A stretch of DNA of 64,000 bases from Bosea sp. F3-2 (GCF_008253865.1 NZ_CP042331.1:558001-622000), one strand, 5' to 3'; shown: positions 17,067-26,329, counted from the stretch's first letter. The notes: generated by a model from the letters alone, not told the origin. Program-made: numbers and translations.

Positions 17067-18659
17067 ATGGCCATCACGCGTCGCGCCGCCATTGCCGGAG
17101 GCCTGTCCGCGCCATTCCTGATGACGGGGCGCGCCGGGGCCCAATCGCCCAGCCGCAGCGAGACGCTCCTGCTCGTGCAGGAATACGGCCCGAACAGCCT
17201 GGACATGCAGGGCATCGGCGCGTCGCAGCCCGTGAACGGCGTCGCGCTCAACTGCTACGACAGGCTGCTGCGCTTCAAGCCGGTTCCGATCCCGGCCGGC
17301 GGCGGCAACCAGGTCTCGATGGGCGAGCTCGAAGGCGAGCTTGCGGAGAGCTGGCAGATCGCCTCCGACGGCATGAGCTGCACCTTCAAACTGCGCGACG
17401 CCAAGTTCCATTCCGGCCGCCCCGTCACCGCCAAGGACGTGAAGTGGTCGCTCGATCGCGCCGTCACCATAGGCGGCTTCGCGACGACGCAGATGAATGC
17501 CGGATCGCTGGAGAAGCCGGAGCAGTTCGTCGTCGTCGACGACAAGACCTTCCGGGTCGATTTCCTGCGCAAGGACAAGCTGACCATGCCGAACCTGGCG
17601 GTCACGATCCCCTTCGTCTTCGACTCCGAACTCGCCATCAAGAACAGCGGCGGGGACCCGCTCGCCAAGGAATGGCTGAAGAACAACGTCGCCGGCTCCG
17701 GCGCCTTCAAGGTCGAGAGCTGGAAGCCGGGGGTCGAGACGATCTATGTCCGCAACGACGACTGGGCGAGCGGACCTCTGCCGAAGCTGCGCCGCATCAT
17801 CGCCCGCGACATCGCCTCGCCCTCGACGCGGCGCGCGCTGATCGAGCGCGGCGATGCCGACATCTCCTATGGTCTGCCGCCGAAGGACTTCAAGGATCTG
17901 CTCGACGGCGGCAAGATCAATGTCGTCGGGGTGCCGATCCCGAACGGCGTCTGGGGGCTCTACCTCAACAGCCAGGTCGGCCCGTTCAAGGATGTCCGCC
18001 TGCGCCAGGCCGTCGCCTGGGTGCTGCCCTACGACAAGATGCTGCAGGCGTCGCTCTTCGGCCGCGGCGTCGACATGTCCGGCGGTCCGGAGACGCCGAA
18101 GCCGGCCTGGCCGACGCCTTTCGCCTACAAGACCAATGTCGAGAAAGCGAAGGCGCTCGTCGCGGCCGCTGGCGGCGGCTTCTCGACGACGCTGCAGTTC
18201 GACGCCGGCAACGCGACCGTGGCCGAGCCGATGTCGGTGCTGATCAAGGAAGCGCTCGGCTCGATCGGCATCGAGGTCGAGATCACCAAGGTTCCGGGCG
18301 CGAATTTCCGCACCGAGATCGCCAAGAAGACCAATCCGATGACGCTGAACCGCTTCGCCGGCTGGCTCGACTATCCGGACTACTACCTGTTCTGGACGAT
18401 GCACGGCAACAATTCGATCTTCAACATCGCCAATTACCAGAACCCGGAACTCGACAAGCTGATCGACGCTGCGCGCTTCACTACCGACAAGGCGGCTTAC
18501 GAGAAGTTCGTGGTCGACTTTGTCAAGCTGGTCGAGCGCGAGGTGCCGATGATCCCGATCGCGCAGCCGACGCATGACGTGGCGATGCAGAAGTCGATCG
18601 GCGGCTATCAGTTCCAGCCCTGCCGCGAGCCGGATTTCCGCTACTTGACCAAGGGCTGA
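17067..18659 (+). CDS. Dipeptide/amide-type ABC transporter substrate-binding protein, Tat-type signal
   Basis: A 530-residue SBP family 5 protein. The N-terminus MAITRRAAIAGGLSAPFLM contains a twin-arginine signal (TRRAAIA), so export may be Tat-dependent. The mature part has the family features LAESWQIASDGMSCTFKLRD and the C-terminal block LDYPDYYLFWTMHGNN. First gene of a four-gene importer (binding protein, two permeases, fused ATPase) that runs directly into the AtzH-like gene. Its cargo may therefore be a ureide, amide or biuret-like compound rather than peptides; this is inference from context. Confidence 0.92.
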   Translation: MAITRRAAIAGGLSAPFLMTGRAGAQSPSRSETLLLVQEYGPNSLDMQGIGASQPVNGVALNCYDRLLRFKPVPIPAGGGNQVSMGELEGELAESWQIASDGMSCTFKLRDAKFHSGRPVTAKDVKWSLDRAVTIGGFATTQMNAGSLEKPEQFVVVDDKTFRVDFLRKDKLTMPNLAVTIPFVFDSELAIKNSGGDPLAKEWLKNNVAGSGAFKVESWKPGVETIYVRNDDWASGPLPKLRRIIARDIASPSTRRALIERGDADISYGLPPKDFKDLLDGGKINVVGVPIPNGVWGLYLNSQVGPFKDVRLRQAVAWVLPYDKMLQASLFGRGVDMSGGPETPKPAWPTPFAYKTNVEKAKALVAAAGGGFSTTLQFDAGNATVAEPMSVLIKEALGSIGIEVEITKVPGANFRTEIAKKTNPMTLNRFAGWLDYPDYYLFWTMHGNNSIFNIANYQNPELDKLIDAARFTTDKAAYEKFVVDFVKLVEREVPMIPIAQPTHDVAMQKSIGGYQFQPCREPDFRYLTKG

Positions 18660-18670
18660 CGCTTCGCTGC

Positions 18671-18693
18671 GAGCGGGCGCGAAACGCCCGCTC
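18671..18693 (+). other. Intercistronic stem-loop after the binding-protein gene
   Basis: A perfect nine-base stem GAGCGGGCG/CGCCCGCTC with loop CGAAA begins 11 bases after the binding-protein stop at 18659 and precedes the first permease start at 18726. No T-tract follows. Its place matches the hairpin at 14637-14663 in the other importer, consistent with differential expression of binding protein over permease. Confidence 0.65.
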
Positions 18694-18725
18694 GTCATGC
18701 ACTGTCGAATACCAGGGAGCCTGGC

Positions 18726-19739
18726 ATGCTGAGCATGATCGCCGCCCGCCTGAAGACCACGATCCCTTCGGTGATCGGCGTCATCATCGTGACCTTCCTG
18801 CTGACGCGCGTGTTGCCCGGCGATACGGCCGCCTATTTCGCCGGCCCGGCCGCCTCGAACGAGGCGATCGCCGAGATCCGCGGCAAGCTCGGGCTCGACA
18901 GGCCGCTGCCGGTCCAGTTCGTCTCCTATGTCACGGCACTGGTGAGGGGCGATCTCGGCACCTCGCTGACGACGGGACAGCCGGTCACGGCCGACCTCGC
19001 GCAGCGCCTGCCGGCCTCGGCTGAGCTCACCTTGTTCGGCCTGCTGATCTCGATGGCGGTCGCGTTGCCGCTGGGTGTGCTGGCGGCGGTGCGGCAGGGT
19101 TCCTGGATCGACCATCTCTGCCGGATCGTCGCCACGGCCGGCGTCTCGCTGCCGGTTTTCTTCACCGGGCTGCTGCTGGTCTATGTCTTCTATTTCATCC
19201 TCGGCTGGGCTCCCGCGCCGCTCGGGCGGCTCGATGTCTTCTTCTCCGAGCCGCCACGCGTCACCGGCTTCCTGCTGATCGACAGCCTGATCGCGTGGGA
19301 TCTCGAGATATTCCGGGCTGCGCTCTCTCAGCTTCTGCTGCCGGCGCTGACGCTCGCGATCTTCTCGCTGGCGCCGATCACCCGGATGACGCGCGCTTCG
19401 ATGCTCGCCGTGCTCGGCGCCGATTTCGTGCGCACGGCCCGCGCCAGCGGCCTTTCCGGCCGCAAGGTCATCGGCACCTACGCCTTCCGCAACGCCATGC
19501 TGCCGGTCGTCACCACGCTCGGCATGGTCTTCTCCTTCCTGCTCGGTGCCAATGTGCTGGTCGAGAAGGTCTTCGCCTGGCCCGGCGTCGGCTCCTACGC
19601 GGTCGAGGCGTTGCTGGCCTCGGACTACGCGCCGATCCAGGGCTTCGTGCTGACGATGGCGATCCTCTACGTCGCGCTGAACCTGATGATCGACATTCTC
19701 TACGGTGTCATCGACCCCCGTGTCCGGCTGGAGGGCTAA
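18726..19739 (+). CDS. Dipeptide-type ABC transporter permease (DppB-like)
   Basis: A 337-residue permease with the first membrane segment near residues 12-30 (TIPSVIGVIIVTFLLTRVLP), the LPGDTAAYFAGPAASNEA segment, about six helices in total, and an EAA loop DFVRTARASGLSGRKVIGTY. The C-terminus LMIDILYGVIDPRVRLEG is typical of DppB. It is followed after three bases by the DppC-like gene. Confidence 0.93.
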   Translation: MLSMIAARLKTTIPSVIGVIIVTFLLTRVLPGDTAAYFAGPAASNEAIAEIRGKLGLDRPLPVQFVSYVTALVRGDLGTSLTTGQPVTADLAQRLPASAELTLFGLLISMAVALPLGVLAAVRQGSWIDHLCRIVATAGVSLPVFFTGLLLVYVFYFILGWAPAPLGRLDVFFSEPPRVTGFLLIDSLIAWDLEIFRAALSQLLLPALTLAIFSLAPITRMTRASMLAVLGADFVRTARASGLSGRKVIGTYAFRNAMLPVVTTLGMVFSFLLGANVLVEKVFAWPGVGSYAVEALLASDYAPIQGFVLTMAILYVALNLMIDILYGVIDPRVRLEG

Positions 19740-19742
19740 AGC

Positions 19743-20642
19743 ATGAACGAGGTGAGCAAGATCGAGCCCGCCCAGTTGCGCTTCGAGGCGCCGCCCTCGA
19801 CGTCGCTTCTCGCCCATGCCCGGCACATCGTCGCGGAAAACCCCGTCACCGGCTTCGCCTTCGGGCTGTTCGCGCTGATCCTGCTGGCGGCGATCTTCGG
19901 TCCCTGGCTCGTCCCCTATGATCCTCTGGCCTCGAATACCAACGCGGCCCTGCAGGGGCCGAGCACGGCCCACTGGTTCGGCACCGACCAGCTCGGCCGC
20001 GACATCTTCAGCCGCGTCGTCGCGGCGACGCGGCTCGACTTTTCGATCGCCGTCACCTCAGTCGCGCTCGTCTTCCTGCTCGGCGGGCTCGCCGGCGTCA
20101 TGGCCGGCTTCTTCGGCGGCTGGGTCGACACGCTGGTCGGACGCATCGCCGATACGATCATGGCCTTCCCGCTCTTCGTGCTGGCGATGGGCATCGTCGC
20201 GGCGCTCGGCAACAGCGTGACCAACATCGTCATCGCCACTGCCATCATCAACTTCCCGCTCTATGCTCGCGTCGCCCGTGCCGAGGCCAATATCCGCCGC
20301 GAGGCAGGCTTCGTGCAGGCCGCTCGGCTCTCGGGCAATTCGGAATGGCGGCTGCTGCTGACGCAGATCGTGCCCAACATCATGCCGATCATGGCCGTGC
20401 AGATGTCGCTGACCATGGGCTACGCCATCCTGAACGCGGCGGGGCTGTCCTTCATCGGTCTCGGCGTCAGGCCGCCCACGCCGGAATGGGGCATCATGGT
20501 CGCCGAGGGAGCGAGCTTCATCGTCTCCGGCGAGTGGTGGGTCGCCTTCTTCCCAGGCTTGGCCCTGATGACCGCGGTGTTCTGTTTCAACCTGCTCGGG
20601 GACGGCGTGCGCGACCTCGTCGACCCGCAGCGGAGGAACTGA
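19743..20642 (+). CDS. Dipeptide-type ABC transporter permease (DppC-like)
   Basis: A 299-residue permease with the OppC N-terminal domain (first helix around FAFGLFALILLAAIFGPWLV), the motif FGTDQLGRDIFSRVVAATR, and the C-terminal FIGLGVRPPTPEWGIMVAEG. It ends two bases before the ATG of the fused ATPase gene, so the genes are tightly coupled. Confidence 0.93.
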   Translation: MNEVSKIEPAQLRFEAPPSTSLLAHARHIVAENPVTGFAFGLFALILLAAIFGPWLVPYDPLASNTNAALQGPSTAHWFGTDQLGRDIFSRVVAATRLDFSIAVTSVALVFLLGGLAGVMAGFFGGWVDTLVGRIADTIMAFPLFVLAMGIVAALGNSVTNIVIATAIINFPLYARVARAEANIRREAGFVQAARLSGNSEWRLLLTQIVPNIMPIMAVQMSLTMGYAILNAAGLSFIGLGVRPPTPEWGIMVAEGASFIVSGEWWVAFFPGLALMTAVFCFNLLGDGVRDLVDPQRRN

Positions 20643-20644
20643 CG

Positions 20645-22363
20645 ATGAGCACGCCTCTCCTCAACGTCCGGAACCTCACCGTCGAATTCGCCACCCGCCG
20701 CGGCACGGTGCAGGCGGTGAAGGCGATCGACATCAGCGTCGGCAAGGGCGAAACGGTCGCCATCGTCGGCGAATCCGGCTCCGGAAAATCCGTGACCTCC
20801 TATGCCGTGGTGCGCATCCTCGACCGTGCCGGCCGGGTGGCCGATGGCTCGATCGCATTTTCCGGCGTCGACCTCGTCTCTGCGACGGAGGCGCAGATGC
20901 GCGACCTGCGCGGGCGCGAAATCTCGATGATCTTCCAGAACCCGCGCGCCGCGCTGAACCCGATCCGCAAGGTCGGCAAGCAGATCGAGGACGTACTCCT
21001 CCAGCACGTCCAGGCGACGCGCGCGACCGCGCGGGAGAAGGCGATCGAGGCGCTGGAGAAGGTCAGGATCGCGCGCGCCGCCGAACGCTACGACGCCTAT
21101 CCGTTCGAGCTCTCCGGCGGCATGTGCCAGCGCGTGGTCATCGCGCTGGCACTGGCCTGCCAGCCGCAGCTCCTGATCGCGGACGAGCCGACAACCGGCC
21201 TCGACGTCACCACCCAGAAGGCGGTGATGGACCTCATCGTCGAGCTGACGCGCGAGCGCGGTATGTCGACCATCCTGATTACCCACGATCTCGGCCTCGC
21301 CGCCGCCTATTGCGACAAGGTGGTGGTGATGGAGAAGGGCCGCGTCGTGGAGACGGCGAGCGCCGCCGAGATCTTCCGCAACCCGCAGCACCCCTATACG
21401 CGCAAGCTGATGCAGGCGACGCCCCGCATCGGGATGAGCCTGCGCGATCTCTTGCCGAACGATCAGGCGAAGCGCGCGCCCTCCAGGCCGCCGGCCGCGC
21501 CGGCCGCCGCGAAATCCCGGCCAGCCTCGTCCGGCGAAGCGCCTCTTCTCGTCGTCGAGAACCTGATCAAGGAATATCCGCGCCCGGCCAAGGGCAGCTT
21601 CCTCGCGAAGCTCCGCGGCAAGGCCGAGCCCGAAAAGCCGGCCTTCCGCGCCGTCGACGGCATCGGCTTCGAGGTCCGGCGCGGGGAAACGCTGGGGCTC
21701 GTCGGAGAATCCGGCTGCGGCAAATCGACGACGTCGATGATGGTCAACCGCCTCCTCGACCCGACAGCGGGACGCATCGTCTTCGACGGCCACGACATCG
21801 GCGCGATCCCGGCGAAGCAGTTCGCCGCATCGCTTTTCCGGCGGCGCATCCAGATGGTGTTCCAGGATCCGACCGACAGCCTCAATCCGCGCTTCACCGC
21901 CGAGCGGGCCATCGTCGATCCGATCCTGCGCATGGGGAGCATCCGGGGACGAGCGGCGCTCCGGGCCCGCTGCGAGGAACTCGCCCAGCTCGTCGGCCTG
22001 CCGGTCGAGCTGATCGACCGCTTCCCGCATCAGCTCTCCGGCGGGCAGAAGGCGCGCGTCGGCATCGCGCGGGCGATCGCGCTCGACCCCGATCTCGTCA
22101 TCCTCGACGAGCCGACGGCGGCCCTCGACGTCTCGGTCCAGGCCGTCGTGCTCAACCTGCTGGACGAACTCAAGCAGCGGCTCGGCATGAGCTACATCTT
22201 CGTCTCGCACGATCTCAACGTCGTGCGCCTGCTGTGCGACCGGGTCATCGTCATGCGCGGCGGGCAGATCATCGAGCAGGGCACGGCTGAAGAGGTGCTC
22301 GGTGCTCCCAGGGCGGAGTATACGAAAGAGCTGCTGACGGCGATTCCGCACCCGCCGACGTAG
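20645..22363 (+). CDS. Fused double ATP-binding protein of dipeptide-type ABC importer (GsiA-like)
   Basis: A 572-residue protein with two complete ATPase domains in tandem. Walker A GESGSGKS is at residues 42-49 and GESGCGKS at 354-361; the signatures are LSGGMCQR and LSGGQKAR, and both halves keep DEPT in Walker B. A Pro/Ala-rich linker (about residues 275-300) joins them. Such fusions replace the separate DppD and DppF of other importers, for example the one at 10725-12775. The ATG at 20645 follows the permease stop by two bases. Confidence 0.95.
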   Translation: MSTPLLNVRNLTVEFATRRGTVQAVKAIDISVGKGETVAIVGESGSGKSVTSYAVVRILDRAGRVADGSIAFSGVDLVSATEAQMRDLRGREISMIFQNPRAALNPIRKVGKQIEDVLLQHVQATRATAREKAIEALEKVRIARAAERYDAYPFELSGGMCQRVVIALALACQPQLLIADEPTTGLDVTTQKAVMDLIVELTRERGMSTILITHDLGLAAAYCDKVVVMEKGRVVETASAAEIFRNPQHPYTRKLMQATPRIGMSLRDLLPNDQAKRAPSRPPAAPAAAKSRPASSGEAPLLVVENLIKEYPRPAKGSFLAKLRGKAEPEKPAFRAVDGIGFEVRRGETLGLVGESGCGKSTTSMMVNRLLDPTAGRIVFDGHDIGAIPAKQFAASLFRRRIQMVFQDPTDSLNPRFTAERAIVDPILRMGSIRGRAALRARCEELAQLVGLPVELIDRFPHQLSGGQKARVGIARAIALDPDLVILDEPTAALDVSVQAVVLNLLDELKQRLGMSYIFVSHDLNVVRLLCDRVIVMRGGQIIEQGTAEEVLGAPRAEYTKELLTAIPHPPT

Positions 22364-22401
22364 ACATTGCCACCACCACGCCACGCCGAAGCAGCAGGCC
22401 C

Positions 22402-22782
22402 ATGAAGATCAACGATCCAGCCGTCCTTGCCGAAGTCGAAGCCGCCTTCGCCGCCTACGAGAAGGCGCTGACCACGAACGATGTCGAGACGCTCGACCGG
22501 CTGTTCAGGAACGCGCCGGAGACGCTGCGCTATGGCGTTGGCGAGAACCTCTACGGCTATGCCGAGATCGCGGCGTTCAGGGCAGGGCGCTCGCCCGCCG
22601 GATTGATGCGGATGCTGGAACGCACCTGGATCACCACCTATGGCGATGATTTCGCCACCGCCAACACGCTGTTCCGGCGCGAGAGCATGCCCGGCAAGGT
22701 CGGGCGCCAGAGCCAGAGCTGGGTTCGGTTCCCGGAAGGCTGGCGCGTCGTGGCCGCGCATGTCAGCATCATCCCCGAGTAG
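22402..22782 (+). CDS. AtzH/HpxZ-like protein (DUF3225, NTF2-like fold)
   Basis: A 126-residue protein with the family pattern LDRLFRNAPETLRYGVGENL, YGYAEIAAFRAGRSP and a closing WRVVAAHVSIIPE. Relatives are found beside AtzE/AtzF-type amidases (AtzH) and in oxalurate utilisation clusters (HpxZ). AtzH has been linked to decarboxylation of 1,3-dicarboxyurea between the AtzE and AtzF steps. Here it sits between the importer and the atzF/biuret hydrolase genes, favouring the AtzH role. It overlaps the GntR gene by 23 bases. Confidence 0.8.
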   Translation: MKINDPAVLAEVEAAFAAYEKALTTNDVETLDRLFRNAPETLRYGVGENLYGYAEIAAFRAGRSPAGLMRMLERTWITTYGDDFATANTLFRRESMPGKVGRQSQSWVRFPEGWRVVAAHVSIIPE

Positions 22783-23428
22783 CGGCGGCTTGCTCACCCG
22801 CACCGAGAACCTGCGCCTGCAGCTTGCTGACGAGATCGTCTCGGGTCTGCTCGCCCCCGGCCAGGCGCTCGATGAACAGGAACTGGCAAAACGCTTCGGC
22901 GTCTCGCGCACGCCGGTTCGCGAGGCGATCCGGCAACTCTCCGCCTCCGGGCTGGTGCAGGTCCGGCCGCATCGGGGTGCGTTCGTCGCGCTGCCGACTC
23001 GGGATCAGCTTCACGACATGTTCGAGGCGATGGCCGAGCTGGAAGCGCTGTGCGCCGGGTTTTCCGCTCGCAACATGACCACGGCCGAGCGCCACATGCT
23101 GGACGCGATCCACCAGGACCTGCGTGGGCTGGTGCATGAGGGCGATCCGCTGCGCTACCACGAGCGCAACGAAGCCTTTCACGGTGCGATCTACGTCGGC
23201 GCCCATAACGGCTATCTGGCCGAGATGACCGTGATGACCCGCAACCGCGTCGCGCCGTTCCGGCGCGCCCAGTTCCGCACGACCGGCCGTCTGGCCGAGT
23301 CGTGGCGGGAACACGACCTGGTCGTGCAGGCGATCCTGCGCGGCGACCGGCAGGCGGCGGCCGAGGCGATGCGCGCCCATCTCGGCTTCGTCCGCGATGC
23401 GTTCCGCAGCTATGCCGGGGCGGGCTGA
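22760..23428 (+). CDS. GntR family transcriptional regulator (FadR/FCD type)
   Basis: A 222-residue regulator with an N-terminal winged helix (LAPGQALDEQELAKRFGVSR, then TPVREAIRQL) and a C-terminal all-helical FCD ligand-binding domain with metal-ligand-type residues (NEAFHGAIY). I chose the in-frame ATG at 22760, inside the end of the AtzH-like gene; a TTG at 22790 is the alternative. Its 3' end overlaps the convergent atzF gene by 19 bases. Likely the local regulator of the importer and amidase genes. Confidence 0.88.
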   Translation: MSASSPSSGGLLTRTENLRLQLADEIVSGLLAPGQALDEQELAKRFGVSRTPVREAIRQLSASGLVQVRPHRGAFVALPTRDQLHDMFEAMAELEALCAGFSARNMTTAERHMLDAIHQDLRGLVHEGDPLRYHERNEAFHGAIYVGAHNGYLAEMTVMTRNRVAPFRRAQFRTTGRLAESWREHDLVVQAILRGDRQAAAEAMRAHLGFVRDAFRSYAGAG

Positions 23429-25215
23429 GCCGCCTGCGCGGCGACGAAGGCCCGCCAGCCGCCGAAATCGGTGACGTCCTGCGCATCGTCCGTCGCAACC
23501 GCCTCGCACAGGAAGCCCTTGACCCGCGTGCCGTCGGCCAGCGCCAGCGTGCCGATCCCCAGCGGCGCGGGGATGCCGGCGACGAAGCGGCCGAACCCCT
23601 CCGGCGGCAGCGACCAGACCTCGACGGCGATCGGCCTGCCACCGGCCGCGACGCGCACCAGGCCCGGCCGCATCGGCGGGCCGCCCGGCAAGGCGTAGAG
23701 GCGGTAATCGGCGCTGGTCGTCGCGGTACGGACGAAACTGCCGCCCAACGCCGTCAGTTCGCCGTTGAGCGGCATGCCGGACAGATGGGCGCCGACGACC
23801 GCGATCTCGATCTCTCCGGGCGAAGATGCAGCCGGCCATTCCGGCGCAGCCGGCATCGGCAGGCCGGTCGCGCCGAGCGGCAGGCCGGCAGCCGCGTGGA
23901 GAGCCCGGCCGAAGCCGGCGAGCGCCGCATCCCGACCTGCCGGCGCGATCAACGTGACGCCCCTGGCCGTTCCGTCGCTCTCCAGGGCGGCCGGCACCGC
24001 CAGCGCGGCGAGATCGAGCAGGTTCACGAAATTGGTGTAGCGGCCGAGCATGGAATTGGCGCCGATCGGGTCGGCCGCCATCTCGGCCAGCGTCGCCGGA
24101 CGCGGGGCCGTCGGCACCATCAGCATATCGACGGTCTTCATCGTCGCCTTCGCAGCAAGCGAGAGCTCCGCCAGGCGATAGCGCGCGGCGAAAGCCGCGG
24201 CGGCATCCGGAAGCGGTCCGCCGGCGATCACCTGCCGGATCACGGGCAGGATCGCCTCCGGAGCGCGCTCAAAGAGATCGCGGATGGCGAGCCAGCGTTC
24301 GGCCACCCAAGGACCGTCATAGAGCAGCCGCGCCGCTTCGTAGAAGGGCGCGAAGTCGAGCGGAACGATCTCCGCGCCCAGCGCGGCCGCGCGGTCCAGC
24401 GCCGCCTCGTAGCTCGCCTCAGACAGGCCGTCGCCGGCGAAGTCGCGCTCGGCAGGTCCCGGCACGCCGATGCGGATGGCAGGCGGCGCGGAGCCGGGCC
24501 GGCCGAGCGGCAGCGACCGGGAGAACGGGTCGGCAGCATCGGGTCCCGCCATGACCTCGAGGACGGCCCAGGCGTCCTCGACCGTCAGGGCGAAGACCGA
24601 GACGCAATCGAGCGTGCGGCATGCCGGCACGACGCCGGCGCTCGGCACCAGCCCGACGCTCGGCTTCAGCCCGACGATGTTCTGCAAGCCGGCCGGAACG
24701 CGCCCCGAGCCCGCCGTATCGGTGCCGAGCGCGACCGGCACGATCCCGGCAGCGACCGCGCTCGCCGAGCCGGAACTTGACCCGCCGGGCACGAGATCGG
24801 CGCGCAGCGCGTTGCGCGGCGTCCCATAGGGCGAGCGCGTGCCGTTGAGCCCGGTCGCGAACTGGTCGAGATTGGTCTTGCCGATGACGATAGCGCCCTC
24901 GGCCCGAAGCCGAGCGACGGCGCTGGCATCCTGCGCCGGCGTATAGGCGAAGGCCGGGCAGGCAGCGGTGGTCGGCAAGCCGGCGACGTCGATATTGTCC
25001 TTCACGGCCACCGGGATGCCCCAGAGCTTGCGCCCCCGCGGCCCCTCCGCCTGCAGCCGCTCCGCCTCGGCGAGGACATCGGCTTCCGCGCGCAGCGCGA
25101 TGAACATCGCCGGATCGCCATGCGCCCGCCAGCGGACGTAGCAGCCTGCCACGGTCTCGCGGAGAAGCCGTGTCCCCGCCCGATGCGCGGCCAGAAGTTC
25201 GGTCAAGCTCAGCAT
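23410..25215 (-). CDS. atzF: Allophanate hydrolase
   Basis: A 601-residue amidase-signature enzyme that hydrolyses allophanate to ammonia and carbon dioxide, the last step of biuret and cyanuric acid breakdown. The Ser-cisSer-Lys triad is intact: Lys72 (VAVKDNID), Ser146 (GGSSSGS) and Ser170 (GTDTAGSGR), with the same spacing as in AtzF. After the amidase core a C-terminal domain of about 140 residues (from roughly 460) matches the allophanate hydrolase-specific extension. Divergent from the biuret hydrolase gene, with a 188-base shared promoter region. Confidence 0.95.
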   Translation of the reverse strand: MLSLTELLAAHRAGTRLLRETVAGCYVRWRAHGDPAMFIALRAEADVLAEAERLQAEGPRGRKLWGIPVAVKDNIDVAGLPTTAACPAFAYTPAQDASAVARLRAEGAIVIGKTNLDQFATGLNGTRSPYGTPRNALRADLVPGGSSSGSASAVAAGIVPVALGTDTAGSGRVPAGLQNIVGLKPSVGLVPSAGVVPACRTLDCVSVFALTVEDAWAVLEVMAGPDAADPFSRSLPLGRPGSAPPAIRIGVPGPAERDFAGDGLSEASYEAALDRAAALGAEIVPLDFAPFYEAARLLYDGPWVAERWLAIRDLFERAPEAILPVIRQVIAGGPLPDAAAAFAARYRLAELSLAAKATMKTVDMLMVPTAPRPATLAEMAADPIGANSMLGRYTNFVNLLDLAALAVPAALESDGTARGVTLIAPAGRDAALAGFGRALHAAAGLPLGATGLPMPAAPEWPAASSPGEIEIAVVGAHLSGMPLNGELTALGGSFVRTATTSADYRLYALPGGPPMRPGLVRVAAGGRPIAVEVWSLPPEGFGRFVAGIPAPLGIGTLALADGTRVKGFLCEAVATDDAQDVTDFGGWRAFVAAQAAQPAPA

Positions 25216-25356
25216 GCGGCTCCTCCATCAGGCTGCCCAAACGACGGGCACTTCCCGCCGGCATGCATGCAAGAGTTGTGCGCGCTGCCCGCTGGCGACG
25301 TCGGGCGGCGCCGTGCTCGCGAGGGACGGAGCGATCTCCCCAGCTCCCCGGTGAGC

Positions 25357-25371
25357 GGGCACGCCCCTTGC
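25357..25371 (+). promoter_or_regulatory. Sigma-54 (-24/-12) promoter of the biuret hydrolase operon
   Basis: GGGCACGCCCCTTGC followed by A. The -24 GG and -12 GC are present with the N5 spacing, and TTGC is exact; the first T of TGGCAC is G. The predicted start near 25383 is about 20 bases before the ATG at 25404. This fits nitrogen-limitation control of a nitrogen-release pathway. Confidence 0.7.
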
Positions 25372-25403
25372 ACAGCCCCGGCATCCATCGCCAGGGAGCC
25401 GCC

Positions 25404-26105
25404 ATGGGCAGCCTCGTCGTTCCGGCTCGTCCTTCACCCTTCGCGTTCCAGCCGGCGCGGACAGCGCTGCTCATGATCGACATGCAGCGGGATTTCCTCG
25501 AGCCCGGCGGCTTCGGCGAAGCGCTCGGCAACGACGTCTCGCGGTTGCGCGCCGCGATCGCTCCCTGCCGGGCGCTTCTCGACATGGCGCGAGAGGCCGG
25601 CCTCTTCGTCATCCACACGCGCGAGGGCCATCGCGCCGATCTTTCCGATGCGCCGTCCGCCAAGCTGGAGCGATCTCCTCCCGAGAAGCGCATCGGCGCC
25701 TGCGGCCCCATGGGCCGCATCCTGGTGCGTGGTGAGCCGGGCCACGACATCGTCCCGGAACTCGCGCCGCTCCCCGGCGAGCCCGTCATCGACAAGCCCG
25801 GCAAGGGCGCGTTCTACCAGACCGATCTCGAACTGATGCTGCGCAACCGCAGCATTGCGTCGCTGGTCGTCGCCGGTGTCACCACCGAGGTCTGCGTGCA
25901 CACCACGATCCGCGAGGCGAACGACCGTGGCTATCGCTGCCTCGTGCCGGGCGATGCCTGCGCTTCCTATTTCGCCGAGTTTCACGAGGTCGGGCTGCGG
26001 ATGATCGCGGCCCAGGGCGGCATCTTCGGCAGCGTCACGACCAGCGCCGAGATCCGAGCGGCCTTCATGGCCGCGGCAGATCGCACAGAGGGAACGACAG
26101 CATGA
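25404..26105 (+). CDS. Biuret hydrolase-like cysteine hydrolase (isochorismatase family)
   Basis: A 233-residue isochorismatase-like amidohydrolase. The triad residues are Asp26 (LLMIDMQRDF), Lys131 (IDKPGKGAF) and Cys164 (GVTTEVCVHTT), spaced as in BiuH, which converts biuret to allophanate and ammonia. Allophanate is the substrate of AtzF encoded divergently next door. The ATG at 25404 has GGGAG just upstream; the open frame further upstream is out of character. Other isochorismatase-family activities (ureidoacrylate, N-carbamoylsarcosine) cannot be excluded, but context favours biuret. Confidence 0.87.
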   Translation: MGSLVVPARPSPFAFQPARTALLMIDMQRDFLEPGGFGEALGNDVSRLRAAIAPCRALLDMAREAGLFVIHTREGHRADLSDAPSAKLERSPPEKRIGACGPMGRILVRGEPGHDIVPELAPLPGEPVIDKPGKGAFYQTDLELMLRNRSIASLVVAGVTTEVCVHTTIREANDRGYRCLVPGDACASYFAEFHEVGLRMIAAQGGIFGSVTTSAEIRAAFMAAADRTEGTTA

Positions 26106-26329
26106 CGACGGGCAGCGGTTCGCCGGGCGGGTTCGATCCCGCCCGTCATCTCGAGGTGATGGCGCCGACGCTGGGCCTGACCATCGGCGAAGAGCAGAAG
26201 CCGGTCGTGCTGCAGTTCCTCGCCATCGCCCACAGCATGGCGCGGATCGTCGATGCGGCGCCGCTCGCGGACGACAGGCTGGAGCTGGCGCCGAATTTCC
26301 GTCCCGGCCTCCCGGGGGATGGCCGATGA
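26102..26329 (+). CDS. atzG: AtzG-like small subunit (DUF4089)
   Basis: A 75-residue protein of the AtzG type, a small helical partner required for folding and activity of AtzE. The complex resembles the GatA-GatC pair of the transamidosome. Visible features are HLEVMAPTLGLTIGEEQKP and FLAIAHSMARIVDAAPLADD. Its ATG overlaps the biuret hydrolase stop, and its stop overlaps the atzE start (ATGA), so all three are translationally coupled. Confidence 0.87.
   Translation: MTTGSGSPGGFDPARHLEVMAPTLGLTIGEEQKPVVLQFLAIAHSMARIVDAAPLADDRLELAPNFRPGLPGDGR

Noticed and set aside
16962..19973. 1003-codon minus-strand open frame opposite the Tat-signal binding protein and permease genes
   Set aside because: Antisense to clear transporter genes; composition (Arg, Asp, Gln, His rich) is typical of a shadow frame.
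20420..22384. 654-codon minus-strand frame opposite the fused ATPase gene
   Set aside because: Shadow of the double ATPase; no motif and no ribosome-binding site.
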